A stretch of DNA of 24,059 bases from JAIVJG01 sp964236735 (GTDB lineage Bacteria > Acidobacteriota > Blastocatellia > Pyrinomonadales > Pyrinomonadaceae), in assembly GCA_964236735.1 (NCBI GenBank), contig CAXSFM010000035.1:1-24059 (forward strand), read 5' to 3'. The notes under the pieces are model-generated. The model saw only the letters and a list, made by a program, of their open reading frames with translations. It ran no database searches and was not told where the DNA came from. Of the stretch, positions 1 through 8,767 are shown piece after piece. Position 1 is the first letter of the stretch. Every line of letters starts with the position of its first letter. The position numbers and the translations under genes were made by a program.

Positions 1-36
1 CGAACGAGGTATTCTTCAAACTACCACTCGTTGCAC

Positions 37-2343
37 TTACAAGTTGAATTCAAGCGGAAAGGTTTGCGGAAGGGAATCCCAAAAAGAAAGAAAGTGAAAA
101 TTATCAATGAGACTTTGCTTATATTTCCATCCATCGTCTGAACTTGCGGGTAATGATGTTGCCAAGTGTTCCAGCAGAATTTCTTTCCATTGAGATGCAA
201 TTTCTGGATGCTGCGCGATACCCTTAGGTGCTTGCAAAACTCTAGATAAACTAGGGCTGAATTTGCTACTCCGGTAGTCTATGCGCGTGCTTATTGCTGA
301 TTGCCCATATCCAACTCCAAATATTGCAAAGTTTTCAGGCGTGATAGCGATTCCATGTAAACAAATTAGATCGTCAGGAAGAGATGGCCTTAATGCTTGT
401 GGATGCTCTTTCGGATAAATATAAGTAGCATAAAACCATTGATCCCATCTCTCCCCTTCTTCATCAATACTCACAAAGACGTAAAGTTCTCCTTCAATGC
501 CGGGGCGATTAACGGGAAAGCTCCTGACTTTGAAAATTGCGCCTTCTTTCCCTACGTTCGGCGCCTCGTAAACAAATTGCTCGGATTTTTCTGCGACCAC
601 GCATGTTGTTGTCCCTATATCATCCACAAAAACTGGAAATTCCACGCGCCGGCACCATTGTGTGATTAATTCTGTGAGTTTCCCTTGCGGTAAAGACTCT
701 CGAAGTTCAACCTCAATACGAGTCCCGCCCGTATGCCTGTCACTTCGCTCTGTTAGCAGATAATTACGGGGGCCTGTCAGGATGAGGCGTATAGGCTCAT
801 TAGGATGTAATGAACTCGGCTTAAACGTATCAACGATAACATTGTCGCTGACAGCGAAAACCGATAGGAAACCAATACCGAAGCGGCTGGTAGGGATAAA
901 GCGAAAGTTACGGCGAAATTCGTCTGTCGTGTAATAGGAGCGCCCTACTTGCAAGAAGCATTTTTTGATGATGTCTCTGTCCATACCGATTCCGGCATCA
1001 TCTATGATTAATACTTGTCTGTCCTCATCTTCTTCTGAATATTTATTCTTTATCTTCCTGACCGCCAGACTAATTTTCACCGGATAGCGGCGGCGACGCT
1101 CTTCCTCTACCTGTGTAGGATATTCAGGTGTTTCAATACCCTCTTTAATCAGGTCGGCGTACATTTGAGAGCGGTTGGCGTCCAAAGCATTTTGGATTAG
1201 CTCACGAATAAAGACCATAGGGTCGTCATACACATCGCGGACGAGGCGTTGAAAGATGGCTTCATGATCTAACTCAAAAGTCCATTTCGATGGGATATAT
1301 TTTGCGTCAGGTGCGGGACGTATAACAATGGTCGCACCCGTCACATCTAAAGTTGCCACTGGCGGCTGCCATTCCTTGTGGAACTCAGCCCGGCTCATCA
1401 ATATTTTTGCCTCACGCACCTCATCTACAATCCACTGGCACCAGTCCTGTAGAACGCGATGCTCTTCCTGTTTTTCACACTCGGCGGTAACTTCAATCCT
1501 GGTCGGCGATGTGGAACGGTGAATAATACGCTGATACTGTTCCCAATGTGCATAGCTATCCGCAGGTAAGGGACTAGCTGCATTCATTAACATCGGACAC
1601 GCTCGGTCGTAGGACATATCAAGCAAGTCACCCAATCTCAGAAGAATGGCTAGCAGCCTAACGTTGACCGAGCAGCCTTGAATGTCACGTTTTTCCGGGA
1701 ATTTCTCTTTATCCTCCAATTCATAATGTCGAAGGCCGTGTGCGATGCAAATGTCCGCTATCGTGCGTTGCATCGCGATATCCCCGAAGGCGAACCGTCC
1801 CAGATGATTTTGATACTGCTTTATCACATCTGCCGCACGTAAATGGTGAGAGCGGCGTATGAATTCAGCTATTAGGAATCTTGCTTGGAGGTCTGCAACA
1901 AAGTGTCTTGTTGTCTCGTCAAATTCGCCCGCTCCACGCCGCAGGTCTTCAATTTCACGCCATCTCTTAGCGCCCCCACCTTCGCCTGACACCCAGTTTT
2001 TCCAGTCAGGATTAGAAGTAATAATTTCAAGCTTCTCCTTATCGGCTGTCACCATTCCTGCGTCGTGGAGATAAGCAGCGGCAATTAGTATGTAAACTTC
2101 TGCCGGCGAAAGTTGTATTGATGGCTGTAACGGGTCATCATCTTTAAAGAGTAGTTTGGATAACTGAATCACGATTTCGTCGCTGTGATTAACGGTGTGT
2201 CGTGTGTAATGAGGGAATGTTTGAGGAATGTAACTTAACCAGCCTTGTACTGCGTCGCGGAGTTCTAACACCTTCCCGTAATAAACTTTATTCCTAGCCT
2301 CTAAGTAAATCATGAGGGCTGTTTGTTGAGGCGCAAGGTTCAT
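37..2343 (-). CDS. HD domain plus HSP90-type ATPase protein, possible conflict/defence effector
   Basis: This 768-residue protein combines two enzyme-like modules. The N-terminal half (about residues 45-245) has an HD-phosphohydrolase pattern: H53, the pair H93-D94 in YLHDAGM, H202 in AHGLRHY, and D239 in LRLGDLLD. The second half (about 355-520) is a GHKL ATPase of HSP90 type: E381 and N385 in RELIQNALDAN, the DDAGIGM loop at 448-454, and SRFGIGFLSVF at 486-496, which matches the HSP90 lid/G2 region. The remaining 250 residues are unassigned. The start is well supported: a GGAGG Shine-Dalgarno lies 8 bases before the ATG. No membrane segment is seen, so it is probably cytoplasmic. The gene is visibly more AT-rich than its neighbours and stands alone, which suggests transfer. 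HD plus HSP90-like fusions are reported among bacterial conflict systems; the function here is inferred. Confidence 0.8.
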   Translation of the reverse strand: MNLAPQQTALMIYLEARNKVYYGKVLELRDAVQGWLSYIPQTFPHYTRHTVNHSDEIVIQLSKLLFKDDDPLQPSIQLSPAEVYILIAAAYLHDAGMVTADKEKLEIITSNPDWKNWVSGEGGGAKRWREIEDLRRGAGEFDETTRHFVADLQARFLIAEFIRRSHHLRAADVIKQYQNHLGRFAFGDIAMQRTIADICIAHGLRHYELEDKEKFPEKRDIQGCSVNVRLLAILLRLGDLLDMSYDRACPMLMNAASPLPADSYAHWEQYQRIIHRSTSPTRIEVTAECEKQEEHRVLQDWCQWIVDEVREAKILMSRAEFHKEWQPPVATLDVTGATIVIRPAPDAKYIPSKWTFELDHEAIFQRLVRDVYDDPMVFIRELIQNALDANRSQMYADLIKEGIETPEYPTQVEEERRRRYPVKISLAVRKIKNKYSEEDEDRQVLIIDDAGIGMDRDIIKKCFLQVGRSYYTTDEFRRNFRFIPTSRFGIGFLSVFAVSDNVIVDTFKPSSLHPNEPIRLILTGPRNYLLTERSDRHTGGTRIEVELRESLPQGKLTELITQWCRRVEFPVFVDDIGTTTCVVAEKSEQFVYEAPNVGKEGAIFKVRSFPVNRPGIEGELYVFVSIDEEGERWDQWFYATYIYPKEHPQALRPSLPDDLICLHGIAITPENFAIFGVGYGQSAISTRIDYRSSKFSPSLSRVLQAPKGIAQHPEIASQWKEILLEHLATSLPASSDDGWKYKQSLIDNFHFLSFWDSLPQTFPLEFNL

Positions 2344-2416
2344 GAAGAAGACCTCCGAGTTAGCTGAACTTTCAAATCACGCTTGTAAACAATAAAAGTT
2401 TTATCCCAAAAAAGTA

Positions 2417-2451
2417 AAGACCGGCGAGGTTATCAAGTCTGCGCCGGTCTT
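2417..2451 (-). terminator. Intrinsic terminator of the histidine kinase gene (GACCGGCG family, copy T1)
   Basis: A 10-bp perfect stem, AAGACCGGCG with CGCCGGTCTT, lies 24 bases past the kinase stop codon. On the minus strand it is followed by TTACTTTTTTGG, a T-rich tract. The stem core is shared with three other terminators in this window. Confidence 0.8.
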
Positions 2452-2474
2452 GATGTTTGAGTTACACAGCGTGT

Positions 2475-4715
2475 TTACATTTCGTTATCTGCTTCCGCCA
2501 CGTCGGTGAATGCGTTTGCTCTCCCTGCAAGATTTGCCACCGCGCGCTTAAGCTCGGCTGGCTCGACCGGCTTTGAGAGATGCACCTGATAGCCCGCCTC
2601 TAAAGCGCGGGCGCGGTCTTCGGGTTTGGCGTAGGCCGTGAGCGCGAGCGCGGGGATCATTTCGCCGCCGCATTCAGTTTCCAAAGCACGCACCTTTTCA
2701 ATCAATTCATAGCCATCTATCTCAGGCATTCCGATGTCAGAGACGAGCACGTCCGGCGTCCTTCGTTCGATCTCGCGCAAGGCTTCGGCGGCTGTTGAAG
2801 CTGTCACCACGTCGGCATCAGCGCGCGAGAGAAAGGCAGCGAGCATCTCGCGCGTGTCCGGGTCGTCGTCCACGACGAGCACGCGCACGCCGGCGAGGTT
2901 CGGCGGATAGTTGACGCCGGGTTGCGTCTCTGTGGCTTCGCCCGTTCCCTGCTCTAAACTTATGGCTGGATTTTCGACTCTGCTGTAGAGGCCGAGCAGC
3001 GGCAGGCGCACGCTGAACGTGGCTCCGCGCCCCGCGCCTTCGCTGTGCGCGCTGACCTTGCCGCCGTGCATCTCGACGACGTGGCGCACAATCGCCAGTC
3101 CCAATCCCAGACCGCCGTGCGTGCGCGTCATGCTTCCGTCGGCCTGACGGAAGCGGTCGAAGACGTAGGGCAGAAACTCCGGTTCGATACCCTCGCCCGT
3201 ATCGCGCACCGAGACTTCAACCTGCGATTCGACGCGCCGCACGCTGACTTGCACGCGCCCATCTTTCGGCGTGAACTTGACGGCGTTCGAGAGCAAATTC
3301 CAGATCACCTGCTGCAAGCGGCTCGCGTCGGCCAGCACAGGCCCCGCCTGCGCGTCAAAGGTCATCTCGATGACGATGTTCTTCGCGTCGGCGGCGGGTC
3401 GCACGGTGTTGACGGCAGTGTTGGCGACGAGAGCCATCTCGACGGGCAGCGTGTTGAGGTTGAGCTTGCCGGTGATGATGCGCGAGATGTCGAGCAGGTC
3501 TTCGACGAGCCTCGTCTGCGCGTCGGCGTTGCGCTCGATGGTTTCCAGCGCGCGGGACAGCGTGGCTGCGTCGAATTTTTCCATCCGCAACATCTTCGTC
3601 CAACCGACGATGGAAGTCAGAGGCGTCCGCAACTCGTGCGAGGCGGTGGCGAGAAACTCGTCCTTCAAGCGGTTGGCTTGCTCCGCTTCGGCGCGCAGCT
3701 TTTGCTCCCTGTCGAGCAGGCGCGCTTTCTCTTCTTCCATACGCTTGCGCTCGGTCAGGTCGAGGACGAAGGCGACCGTCTCATCTTTCGCATCTTCGAG
3801 GGGCGCGAAGCCGACGAGCACGGGAATCCTGCCGCCGTCCTTGCGTATGTACTCTTTCTCCCAGGGCGTGTTCGCCACACCGGACTTATCTTCTTCAATT
3901 CTTTGTAAATCAAGCGTGCGATATTCCGGCGGCGTCATTTCGTCGAGATGCAATTCGCCGCTCAACAAATCTTCCCGCGTGTAGCCGACCATCCGCAGGA
4001 ATGCGTCGTTGGCCTCCGTGATGTTTCCGGCGCGGTCGGCCATGATGACGCCGATGAGGTTCGACTGGACGAGACGGCTGAAGCGCGCTTCACTGGCCTG
4101 TAACTCCTGCTGCAAACGCTCGCCCTCGCGCTGGCGCAGAGCCTCCAACTCCACGTTCGCTCTCTCCAGATCGGACTTGCGCGCTTCCGACAGACGCGCG
4201 GCCTGCACCAGCGCGAGAGTTTTAGGGACGAGCGGCGGCAGCACGATGGCCGTCGCGACGGACGCGGCGGCGGTCACGAGTTTGACGTAGCCGGAGAGCC
4301 AGTAGGTCGCGTTCCACAGCGTCCACACTTCCATGAAGTGCGTCATGCCGCAGGCGATGATGAAAAGTCCGAAGGCGAGAAAGACCCAGTGAAACGGAAT
4401 GTCCTGTCTGGCTTGATGGACGAGATAGGCAAGCGTGCAGGAGATAGCGACGTAGGAGAATCCGATCAGTGTGTCCGTGCCGACGTGCAGCCACACGAGC
4501 GACGGGACCCACAGATAGCAATGCCCGTGCGGCATGAACGATTCTTCACCGAAGCCGGAAGTGAACAAGTTCGCGGCCAGCCCCGGCCACATTAAAAGCA
4601 GTACGACGGCAGCGGCGGCGAGCGCGAAGCCGTAGCGCGCAGTTCGCCAGCGCGGCATCTTCAGTATGTTTCTTCCCTCAGGAAAGCCCGTCGGCGACAC
4701 GTTGTCATTCGGCAT
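2475..4715 (-). CDS. Hybrid sensor histidine kinase with ethylene-receptor-type membrane domain
   Basis: This 746-residue protein is a membrane sensor kinase with its own receiver domain. After an N-terminal hydrophobic segment (about 30-50), residues 65-165 form a three-helix domain like the ethylene-binding domain of plant ETR1. Key ETR1 residues are at matching spacing: D81 and Y88 (ETR1 D25, Y32), and I119, C122 and H126 in the CGMTH motif (ETR1 I62, C65, H69; the Cys and His bind copper). A coiled coil (about 175-210) leads to a PAS domain (about 210-325). HisKA follows with H360 in SHELRTP, then the ATPase domain with N477, DTGEGI at 505-510 and GGLGLGL at 534-540. The C-terminal receiver (about 610-727) has D616/D617, phosphoacceptor D660, T693 and K715. 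The start has AGAAGGA 8 bases upstream. No partner regulator is adjacent, so the output is unknown. Confidence 0.92.
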   Translation of the reverse strand: MPNDNVSPTGFPEGRNILKMPRWRTARYGFALAAAAVVLLLMWPGLAANLFTSGFGEESFMPHGHCYLWVPSLVWLHVGTDTLIGFSYVAISCTLAYLVHQARQDIPFHWVFLAFGLFIIACGMTHFMEVWTLWNATYWLSGYVKLVTAAASVATAIVLPPLVPKTLALVQAARLSEARKSDLERANVELEALRQREGERLQQELQASEARFSRLVQSNLIGVIMADRAGNITEANDAFLRMVGYTREDLLSGELHLDEMTPPEYRTLDLQRIEEDKSGVANTPWEKEYIRKDGGRIPVLVGFAPLEDAKDETVAFVLDLTERKRMEEEKARLLDREQKLRAEAEQANRLKDEFLATASHELRTPLTSIVGWTKMLRMEKFDAATLSRALETIERNADAQTRLVEDLLDISRIITGKLNLNTLPVEMALVANTAVNTVRPAADAKNIVIEMTFDAQAGPVLADASRLQQVIWNLLSNAVKFTPKDGRVQVSVRRVESQVEVSVRDTGEGIEPEFLPYVFDRFRQADGSMTRTHGGLGLGLAIVRHVVEMHGGKVSAHSEGAGRGATFSVRLPLLGLYSRVENPAISLEQGTGEATETQPGVNYPPNLAGVRVLVVDDDPDTREMLAAFLSRADADVVTASTAAEALREIERRTPDVLVSDIGMPEIDGYELIEKVRALETECGGEMIPALALTAYAKPEDRARALEAGYQVHLSKPVEPAELKRAVANLAGRANAFTDVAEADNEM

Positions 4716-4865
4716 GATTTAATCCTTCTAATGAACCTTGCTGCATGGTTCGCTGATGAGGGCGATCACGAATTGAGGCGTCCACGAAAACCACCTTCAA
4801 TTTTTTGAGGCATAGAGGCGCAGGCCAACCTCATTCCGTCAGAAATATTTGCACAACTATCCGCG

Positions 4866-6728
4866 TCAGATTTCGCGCGTGCTGTTTGCCAATTCGGGAA
4901 TCATTGTCTTATCAATGTCACCGGCGGCGAGCGCGGCCCGTGCCTGCGCGCTGACAATATCGCTCATCGTCAACAGGCCAACCAGACCATGCCCTTCTCC
5001 ACGCTCAAGCACGGCCAGTTGGCGCGACTTCGATTTATTCATACGAATCACTGCGCGCACGAGTGGTTGATCGGGGAACACATAACCGCCCACCTGTGCG
5101 ATTTGCCGGATCGTTTGATGGCTCTCGCCTTCCGCCATCATGCGCCGGAGACGCGACTCGCTCACCATGCCGGCAAAGCGGCCTCCGTCTTCAACCACCG
5201 GGTAAGTTGAAAAGTCATAATTGCCGGTGCGTTGGATGGCTTCCGCCACTGTCAGATGTGCGGATAAAGTGACGGGCTTCGTGGTCATGGCCTCTGACAC
5301 GAGCAGATGCTCTAAGGCGTGCGTGACCGCGCCCCGGCGATGCGGTAAGCGGATGCCGTCCTGCTCCAGCAGAGCCTCGTAAACGGGGACGGGTCTGAAG
5401 CGATGCGCGAGCGCGTAAGCCGTCATATTGGCGATCATCAGAGGCAGGATAAGACCGTAGCTGCCCGTCATCTCGAAGATGATGAGCACAGAAGTAATCG
5501 GCGCGCGAATGCTGGCCGCGAAGACCGCTCCCATGCCGACGAGCGCGAAAGCTCCGACTTCGTTGCCGGAATGGCGCAGGACAAGTTGATCGAGGAAGCC
5601 AATCGCGCCGCCGAGCATCCCGCCGATAAAGAGCGCGGGAGCAAATAGCCCGCCCGCGCCGCCGCTCCCGTAAGAGAAAATCGTCGCCGCCAACTTGAAC
5701 GCGCAGAGCACAAGTAACACTTCCAACGTCAGCTTGCCGGTCAGCGCGCCGGCCAGCGTGTCGTAGCCGCCGCCGGTAACGCCGCCGGACTTAAGCCACC
5801 AGAGCGCGATCACGGCGAGCGCGCCGGTCAGCGTGCTGCCGATAGCAGGCCGCGCCCACGACGGAACGACTTTGAGACGTTGAAACCACCCGCGCACTTT
5901 CAGCAGCGACTCCGTAAAGATGAGCGAGACGAAAGCTCCGGCCACGCCGAGCACAGCGTAAAAAAGCAGCGACGAAGTATGCTGTAAACCATAGCCCGGC
6001 GGCACGTCGAAGACCGGATGCTCGCCGAGCACGCCGCGCTCAATCGCCGCCGCGAGAGCCGCCGCGACGATCACGCCGGAGAGCACAGTTTGATCTAAAT
6101 CGCCGACGACCTCTTCGACCGTGAAAGTCACAGCGGCAATCGGCGCGTTGAACGCCGCCGCGATGCCAGCCGCTACGCCGACGGGCATCAAGCGTCTTAG
6201 ATTATCTTTCGAGAGCGCGGCGGCACGACCTAAGAGGCTCGCAATCCCAGCGCAAATCTGCACGGTCGGCCCCTCGCGACCGAGCGAAGCGCCAGACCCG
6301 ATTTGTAGCGTGCCGACGATAAATTTTCCGACCGTCGCGTGCGTGAAGGAGAGTTTTCCGCCCTTGATGGCATAAGCGACTTTGACTTGTGGGATGCCGC
6401 TTCCGCGCGCTTCGGGAAAGACGTATTGCAAGAGGATGCCGCTCAACAATCCGCCGAGCATCGGCGTTAGAATCGTCCACCAAATCCAACTGTGGCCCGG
6501 CGCTGCCATCGCCCGTCCAATCAGTTGGCCTTCGGTGACACGGATGGCGAGATGGAAGGCGACGGCGGCGAGTCCGCACAGCACGCCGATTAAAATCGTG
6601 AGGGCGAAGACGCGCTGACGCTCTGTTGGAATCAGACGCAGGAACACGCGCAACGCCGCGAGATTAGCGCGCCGCCAATGTGGCCGCCACAGTCGCAGCC
6701 TTGCTCTCAATCGTCGAGTGCGTGTCAT
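4866..6728 (-). CDS. CLC-family H+/Cl- exchanger with C-terminal CBS domains
   Basis: This is an inner-membrane chloride transporter of about 620 residues, with a CLC core (about 40-455) and a cytoplasmic CBS pair (about 475-600). Numbering below counts the TTG codon just upstream as residue 1. All anion-path motifs are present: GSGIP at 110-114, GREGP at 151-155 with gating glutamate E153, GLFAP at 361-365, and Y451 in PVYEALL. The FTVEEV segment keeps both acidic residues (E206, E207), matching E202/E203 of the E. coli protein; E203 is the internal proton glutamate. This supports an exchanger rather than a passive channel. CBS pairs usually sense adenosine nucleotides. I chose the ATG at 6728; the TTG at 6731 is the only other start before an in-frame stop. 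Neither has a clear ribosome binding site, and the ATG lies in the arm of a perfect 14-bp inverted repeat. Confidence 0.93.
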   Translation of the reverse strand: MTRTRRLRARLRLWRPHWRRANLAALRVFLRLIPTERQRVFALTILIGVLCGLAAVAFHLAIRVTEGQLIGRAMAAPGHSWIWWTILTPMLGGLLSGILLQYVFPEARGSGIPQVKVAYAIKGGKLSFTHATVGKFIVGTLQIGSGASLGREGPTVQICAGIASLLGRAAALSKDNLRRLMPVGVAAGIAAAFNAPIAAVTFTVEEVVGDLDQTVLSGVIVAAALAAAIERGVLGEHPVFDVPPGYGLQHTSSLLFYAVLGVAGAFVSLIFTESLLKVRGWFQRLKVVPSWARPAIGSTLTGALAVIALWWLKSGGVTGGGYDTLAGALTGKLTLEVLLVLCAFKLAATIFSYGSGGAGGLFAPALFIGGMLGGAIGFLDQLVLRHSGNEVGAFALVGMGAVFAASIRAPITSVLIIFEMTGSYGLILPLMIANMTAYALAHRFRPVPVYEALLEQDGIRLPHRRGAVTHALEHLLVSEAMTTKPVTLSAHLTVAEAIQRTGNYDFSTYPVVEDGGRFAGMVSESRLRRMMAEGESHQTIRQIAQVGGYVFPDQPLVRAVIRMNKSKSRQLAVLERGEGHGLVGLLTMSDIVSAQARAALAAGDIDKTMIPELANSTREI

Positions 6729-6761
6729 CAATTTATGTTCAGCAAAATGATGACACGCACT
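6717..6761 (-). promoter_or_regulatory. Perfect 14-bp inverted repeat over the start codon of the CLC gene
   Basis: AGTGCGTGTCATCA (6717-6730) and TGATGACACGCACT (6748-6761) are exact reverse complements separated by 17 bases. The centre-to-centre distance is 31 bp, about three helical turns. The CLC start codon (6726-6728) lies inside the arm nearest the gene. A possible -10 box, TATAGT at 6759-6764, overlaps the other arm, without a convincing -35. It could be an operator for a dimeric regulator, or an mRNA hairpin that hides the start codon if transcription begins far enough upstream. Confidence 0.55.
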
Positions 6762-6916
6762 ATATCAAAAACAAGCTTCTTGCTCTCGAAGAATAAATAT
6801 TGTTTCCGCTGCAAGAGAAATAAATCATTGCCGGGACGACAATAAAATGATGAATGAGATACTGAAAACTCAGGCATCCTGTTGGAGCATCGCCCGCCCA
6901 TCACGCAGCAACAAAA

Positions 6917-6950
6917 AGACCGGCGCGGCCATGTAGCCTCGCGCCGGTCT
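6917..6950 (-). terminator. Intrinsic terminator of the alpha/beta hydrolase gene (copy T2)
   Basis: An 11-bp perfect stem, AGACCGGCGCG with CGCGCCGGTCT, is followed on the minus strand by TTTTGTTG. It lies 25 bases past the hydrolase stop codon. It shares the AGACCGGCG core with the terminators near 2417, 8681 and 10617. Confidence 0.8.
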
Positions 6951-6975
6951 GATTCGTCTGTGTCGCGTGAAAGAA

Positions 6976-7815
6976 TTAGCGCGCGGCGTGATCTGCCGAT
7001 TGCAGGAAGGCGAGCAAGTCTCCCGTCAAGCGTTCCTTGTGCGTCGCTAGGACGCCGTGCGGTGCGCCGTCATACTCGATCAGCGTGGCGTGCGGGATGG
7101 CACGCGCCGACGCGCGCCCGGTCGCATCAATGGGCACGGTCTTGTCGGCGGTTCCGTGAATGATGAGCGTCGGCACGTTGAAGCTGGCAAGGTCGGGACG
7201 AAAGTCCGTCGTCGCAAAGGCTTTGGCGCACGCGAGCGTCGCCTTGAGACCCGCCTGCATCGCCGTGTGGCGCGACCATGCGAGGACTTCATCGCTGACC
7301 GGCTGCGTGACCAAGCCGACGCCGTAGAAATCCTTGAAGAAGCTCGCGAAGAAATGCGCGCGGTCTTGCTTCATGCCTTCTGTCATCTGCGCGAACGTCG
7401 CCGCGTCAACGCCTTCCGGGTTGTCTGCGGTCTTGAGCATGTAGGGCACGACCGACGAGACGAGCACGGCCTGTGCGACGTTCTTCCCCGCGTGTCTGGA
7501 CATGTAGCGCGCGACTTCGCCGCCGCCCATCGAAAAGCCGACGAGCGTCGCATCGGTCGCGCCCGTCCCCTCGATGACGGCGGCGAGATCATCGGCCAGC
7601 GTGTCGTAGTCGTAACCATCCCACGGCTGATCTGAGCGACCGAAGCCGCGCCGGTCGTAGGCTATGGCGCGCAAGCCCGCGTCGGCCAACGCCAGAGCCT
7701 GATCGTCCCAGCTATCCGCCGAGAGCGGCCAGCCGTGAATGAGAATCACGGGGCGACCTGTGCCCCAATCTTTGACATAGAGTTTCGTGTTGTCCTGTGT
7801 CTTAATGTACGTCAT
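6976..7815 (-). CDS. Alpha/beta hydrolase, non-heme chloroperoxidase type
   Basis: This 279-residue protein has the full length of the cofactor-free haloperoxidase/esterase branch of alpha/beta hydrolases. The catalytic triad is readable: S95 in the nucleophile elbow GFSMGGG, D224 in HGTADKTVP, and H253 in GAPHGVL. The oxyanion strand carries HGWP at 27-30. No signal peptide is seen, so it should be cytoplasmic. The ATG has a strong ribosome binding site, GGGGAGGGG, about 6 bases upstream. Members often hydrolyse small esters and perform perhydrolysis in vitro; the physiological substrate cannot be deduced from sequence. It appears to be its own transcription unit, ending in the T2 terminator. 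Confidence 0.92.
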   Translation of the reverse strand: MTYIKTQDNTKLYVKDWGTGRPVILIHGWPLSADSWDDQALALADAGLRAIAYDRRGFGRSDQPWDGYDYDTLADDLAAVIEGTGATDATLVGFSMGGGEVARYMSRHAGKNVAQAVLVSSVVPYMLKTADNPEGVDAATFAQMTEGMKQDRAHFFASFFKDFYGVGLVTQPVSDEVLAWSRHTAMQAGLKATLACAKAFATTDFRPDLASFNVPTLIIHGTADKTVPIDATGRASARAIPHATLIEYDGAPHGVLATHKERLTGDLLAFLQSADHAAR

Positions 7816-7965
7816 TGTTTCCCCTCCCCTTGTTTGAAGTCGGTCAAGATGTATCGTTCGGCCACATCTTTTGTTTCAAGCAATACGAATAACAGAGACG
7901 TGCCGGTTTGCGTCTGCGATACCGCCAACCTGCGATTGAGCACGAGCGAAGCGCTGAAGTTACGC

Positions 7966-8421
7966 TTATTTAATTTTCGTCGCAGTCGCCTTGTATCCGC
8001 CGCCCGGATACGTCCATTCGACGTTCATGGTATTACCGTCGTCGCTGAATTTGCCTTTCATATAGCCTGAAGAATTTTTCTTTTCCATCCAGATCGTGAG
8101 TTCATCGCCGTCCATCTCATACACGTAATCCAGAGTCATGCCGTCAATAACGCTGTACACGCGCGTCTTGATTTCCGCGCTCGGTTCGGCTCCGAATAAC
8201 TGTTCGTGTCCGATGATTTCAATGCCCTTGATCGGATGCCCGTCGCGTTCAAAGTCAAAACGCTGGATGAGGAAGAAACCGCCCTCCGCCCACTCGAAGG
8301 TGTTCGTTCCCTGCAAGCCGCCGGATACTTTCCATGTGCCGATTAGTTTCTCCAGACTTTTAAGGTCGGGATTCGGTTGCGGCGTCTGGCGCGCGGCGGG
8401 CGCGTCATGATTTTTCGACAT
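7966..8421 (-). CDS. DUF1579-like small lipocalin-type protein
   Basis: This is a 151-residue protein whose conserved part begins at LEKLIGTWKVSGG and continues through repeated beta-strand segments: FEWAEGGFFLIQRFDF, GIEIIGHEQLFG, DYVYEMDGDELTIW, YMKGKFSDDG and WTYPGGGYK. The GTW motif and strand pattern resemble DUF1579 and related beta-barrel families of unknown function. The frame is open 192 bases further upstream, but I placed the start at the ATG at 8421 because AAAGGA lies just ahead of it and the upstream residues have no domain character. No signal peptide is apparent. The assignment rests on fold-like pattern and motif, not on catalytic residues. Confidence 0.75.
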   Translation of the reverse strand: MSKNHDAPAARQTPQPNPDLKSLEKLIGTWKVSGGLQGTNTFEWAEGGFFLIQRFDFERDGHPIKGIEIIGHEQLFGAEPSAEIKTRVYSVIDGMTLDYVYEMDGDELTIWMEKKNSSGYMKGKFSDDGNTMNVEWTYPGGGYKATATKIK

Positions 8422-8680
8422 CAGTTGTTTTCCTTTCAATCTGATTTCAGCGTATGTCTGCCGCTTGATGATGACACATCGCAGAGACGTTTGTATTTTT
8501 CCAGTCGTCAGATTTCCCTGATGATTTTCGCTCTTATTGAGTCGTGAATCATCGCCTCGCGTGGTCTTATCACACGGCAAGACGACTTTTACATCCATCC
8601 ACAGGACAAACACAAGTCTGATGATGCGAAGGGTGGATTTCCATCAACGGCTCAAATATAAAATTGATCATGTGAAAGAA
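8422..8680. other. Intergenic stretch with no convincing gene
   Basis: Between the DUF1579-like gene and terminator T3 there is no ORF with protein character on either strand. The only open frame is the unlikely 5' extension of the DUF1579-like gene. The stretch presumably carries that gene's promoter, but I see no clear -10/-35 pair. Confidence 0.5.
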
Positions 8681-8718
8681 AAAGACCGGCGAGAGACTTC
8701 AACATCTCGCCGGTCTTT
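8681..8718 (-). terminator. Intrinsic terminator after the truncated gene (copy T3)
   Basis: A 14-bp perfect stem, AAAGACCGGCGAGA with TCTCGCCGGTCTTT, surrounds the 10-base loop GACTTCAACA. On the minus strand it is followed by TTCTTTCAC. The left flank on the plus strand, AAAGAAAAAGACCGGCGAGA, is identical to that of the rpoC terminator, but the loop is the reverse complement of the rpoC terminator loop with one mismatch. Confidence 0.85.
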
Positions 8719-8767
8719 GACTGCCAATGTCTATTGCGATGCGCGTGTGGCAAATCATGTCTGTGAG

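Noticed and set aside
3045..3984. Two long plus-strand frames opposite the histidine kinase gene.
   Set aside because: Low-complexity Arg/Ser/Ala translations in the shadow of a clearly real kinase gene.
4716..4865. A terminator for the CLC gene in the gap before the kinase gene.
   Set aside because: Only short GAGG/CCTC pairings near 4806-4832 are visible and the T-tract geometry is poor; there is no convincing hairpin.
8422..8613. A 64-residue N-terminal extension of the DUF1579-like protein.
   Set aside because: The extension has no family character, and the ATG at 8421 has its own ribosome binding site.
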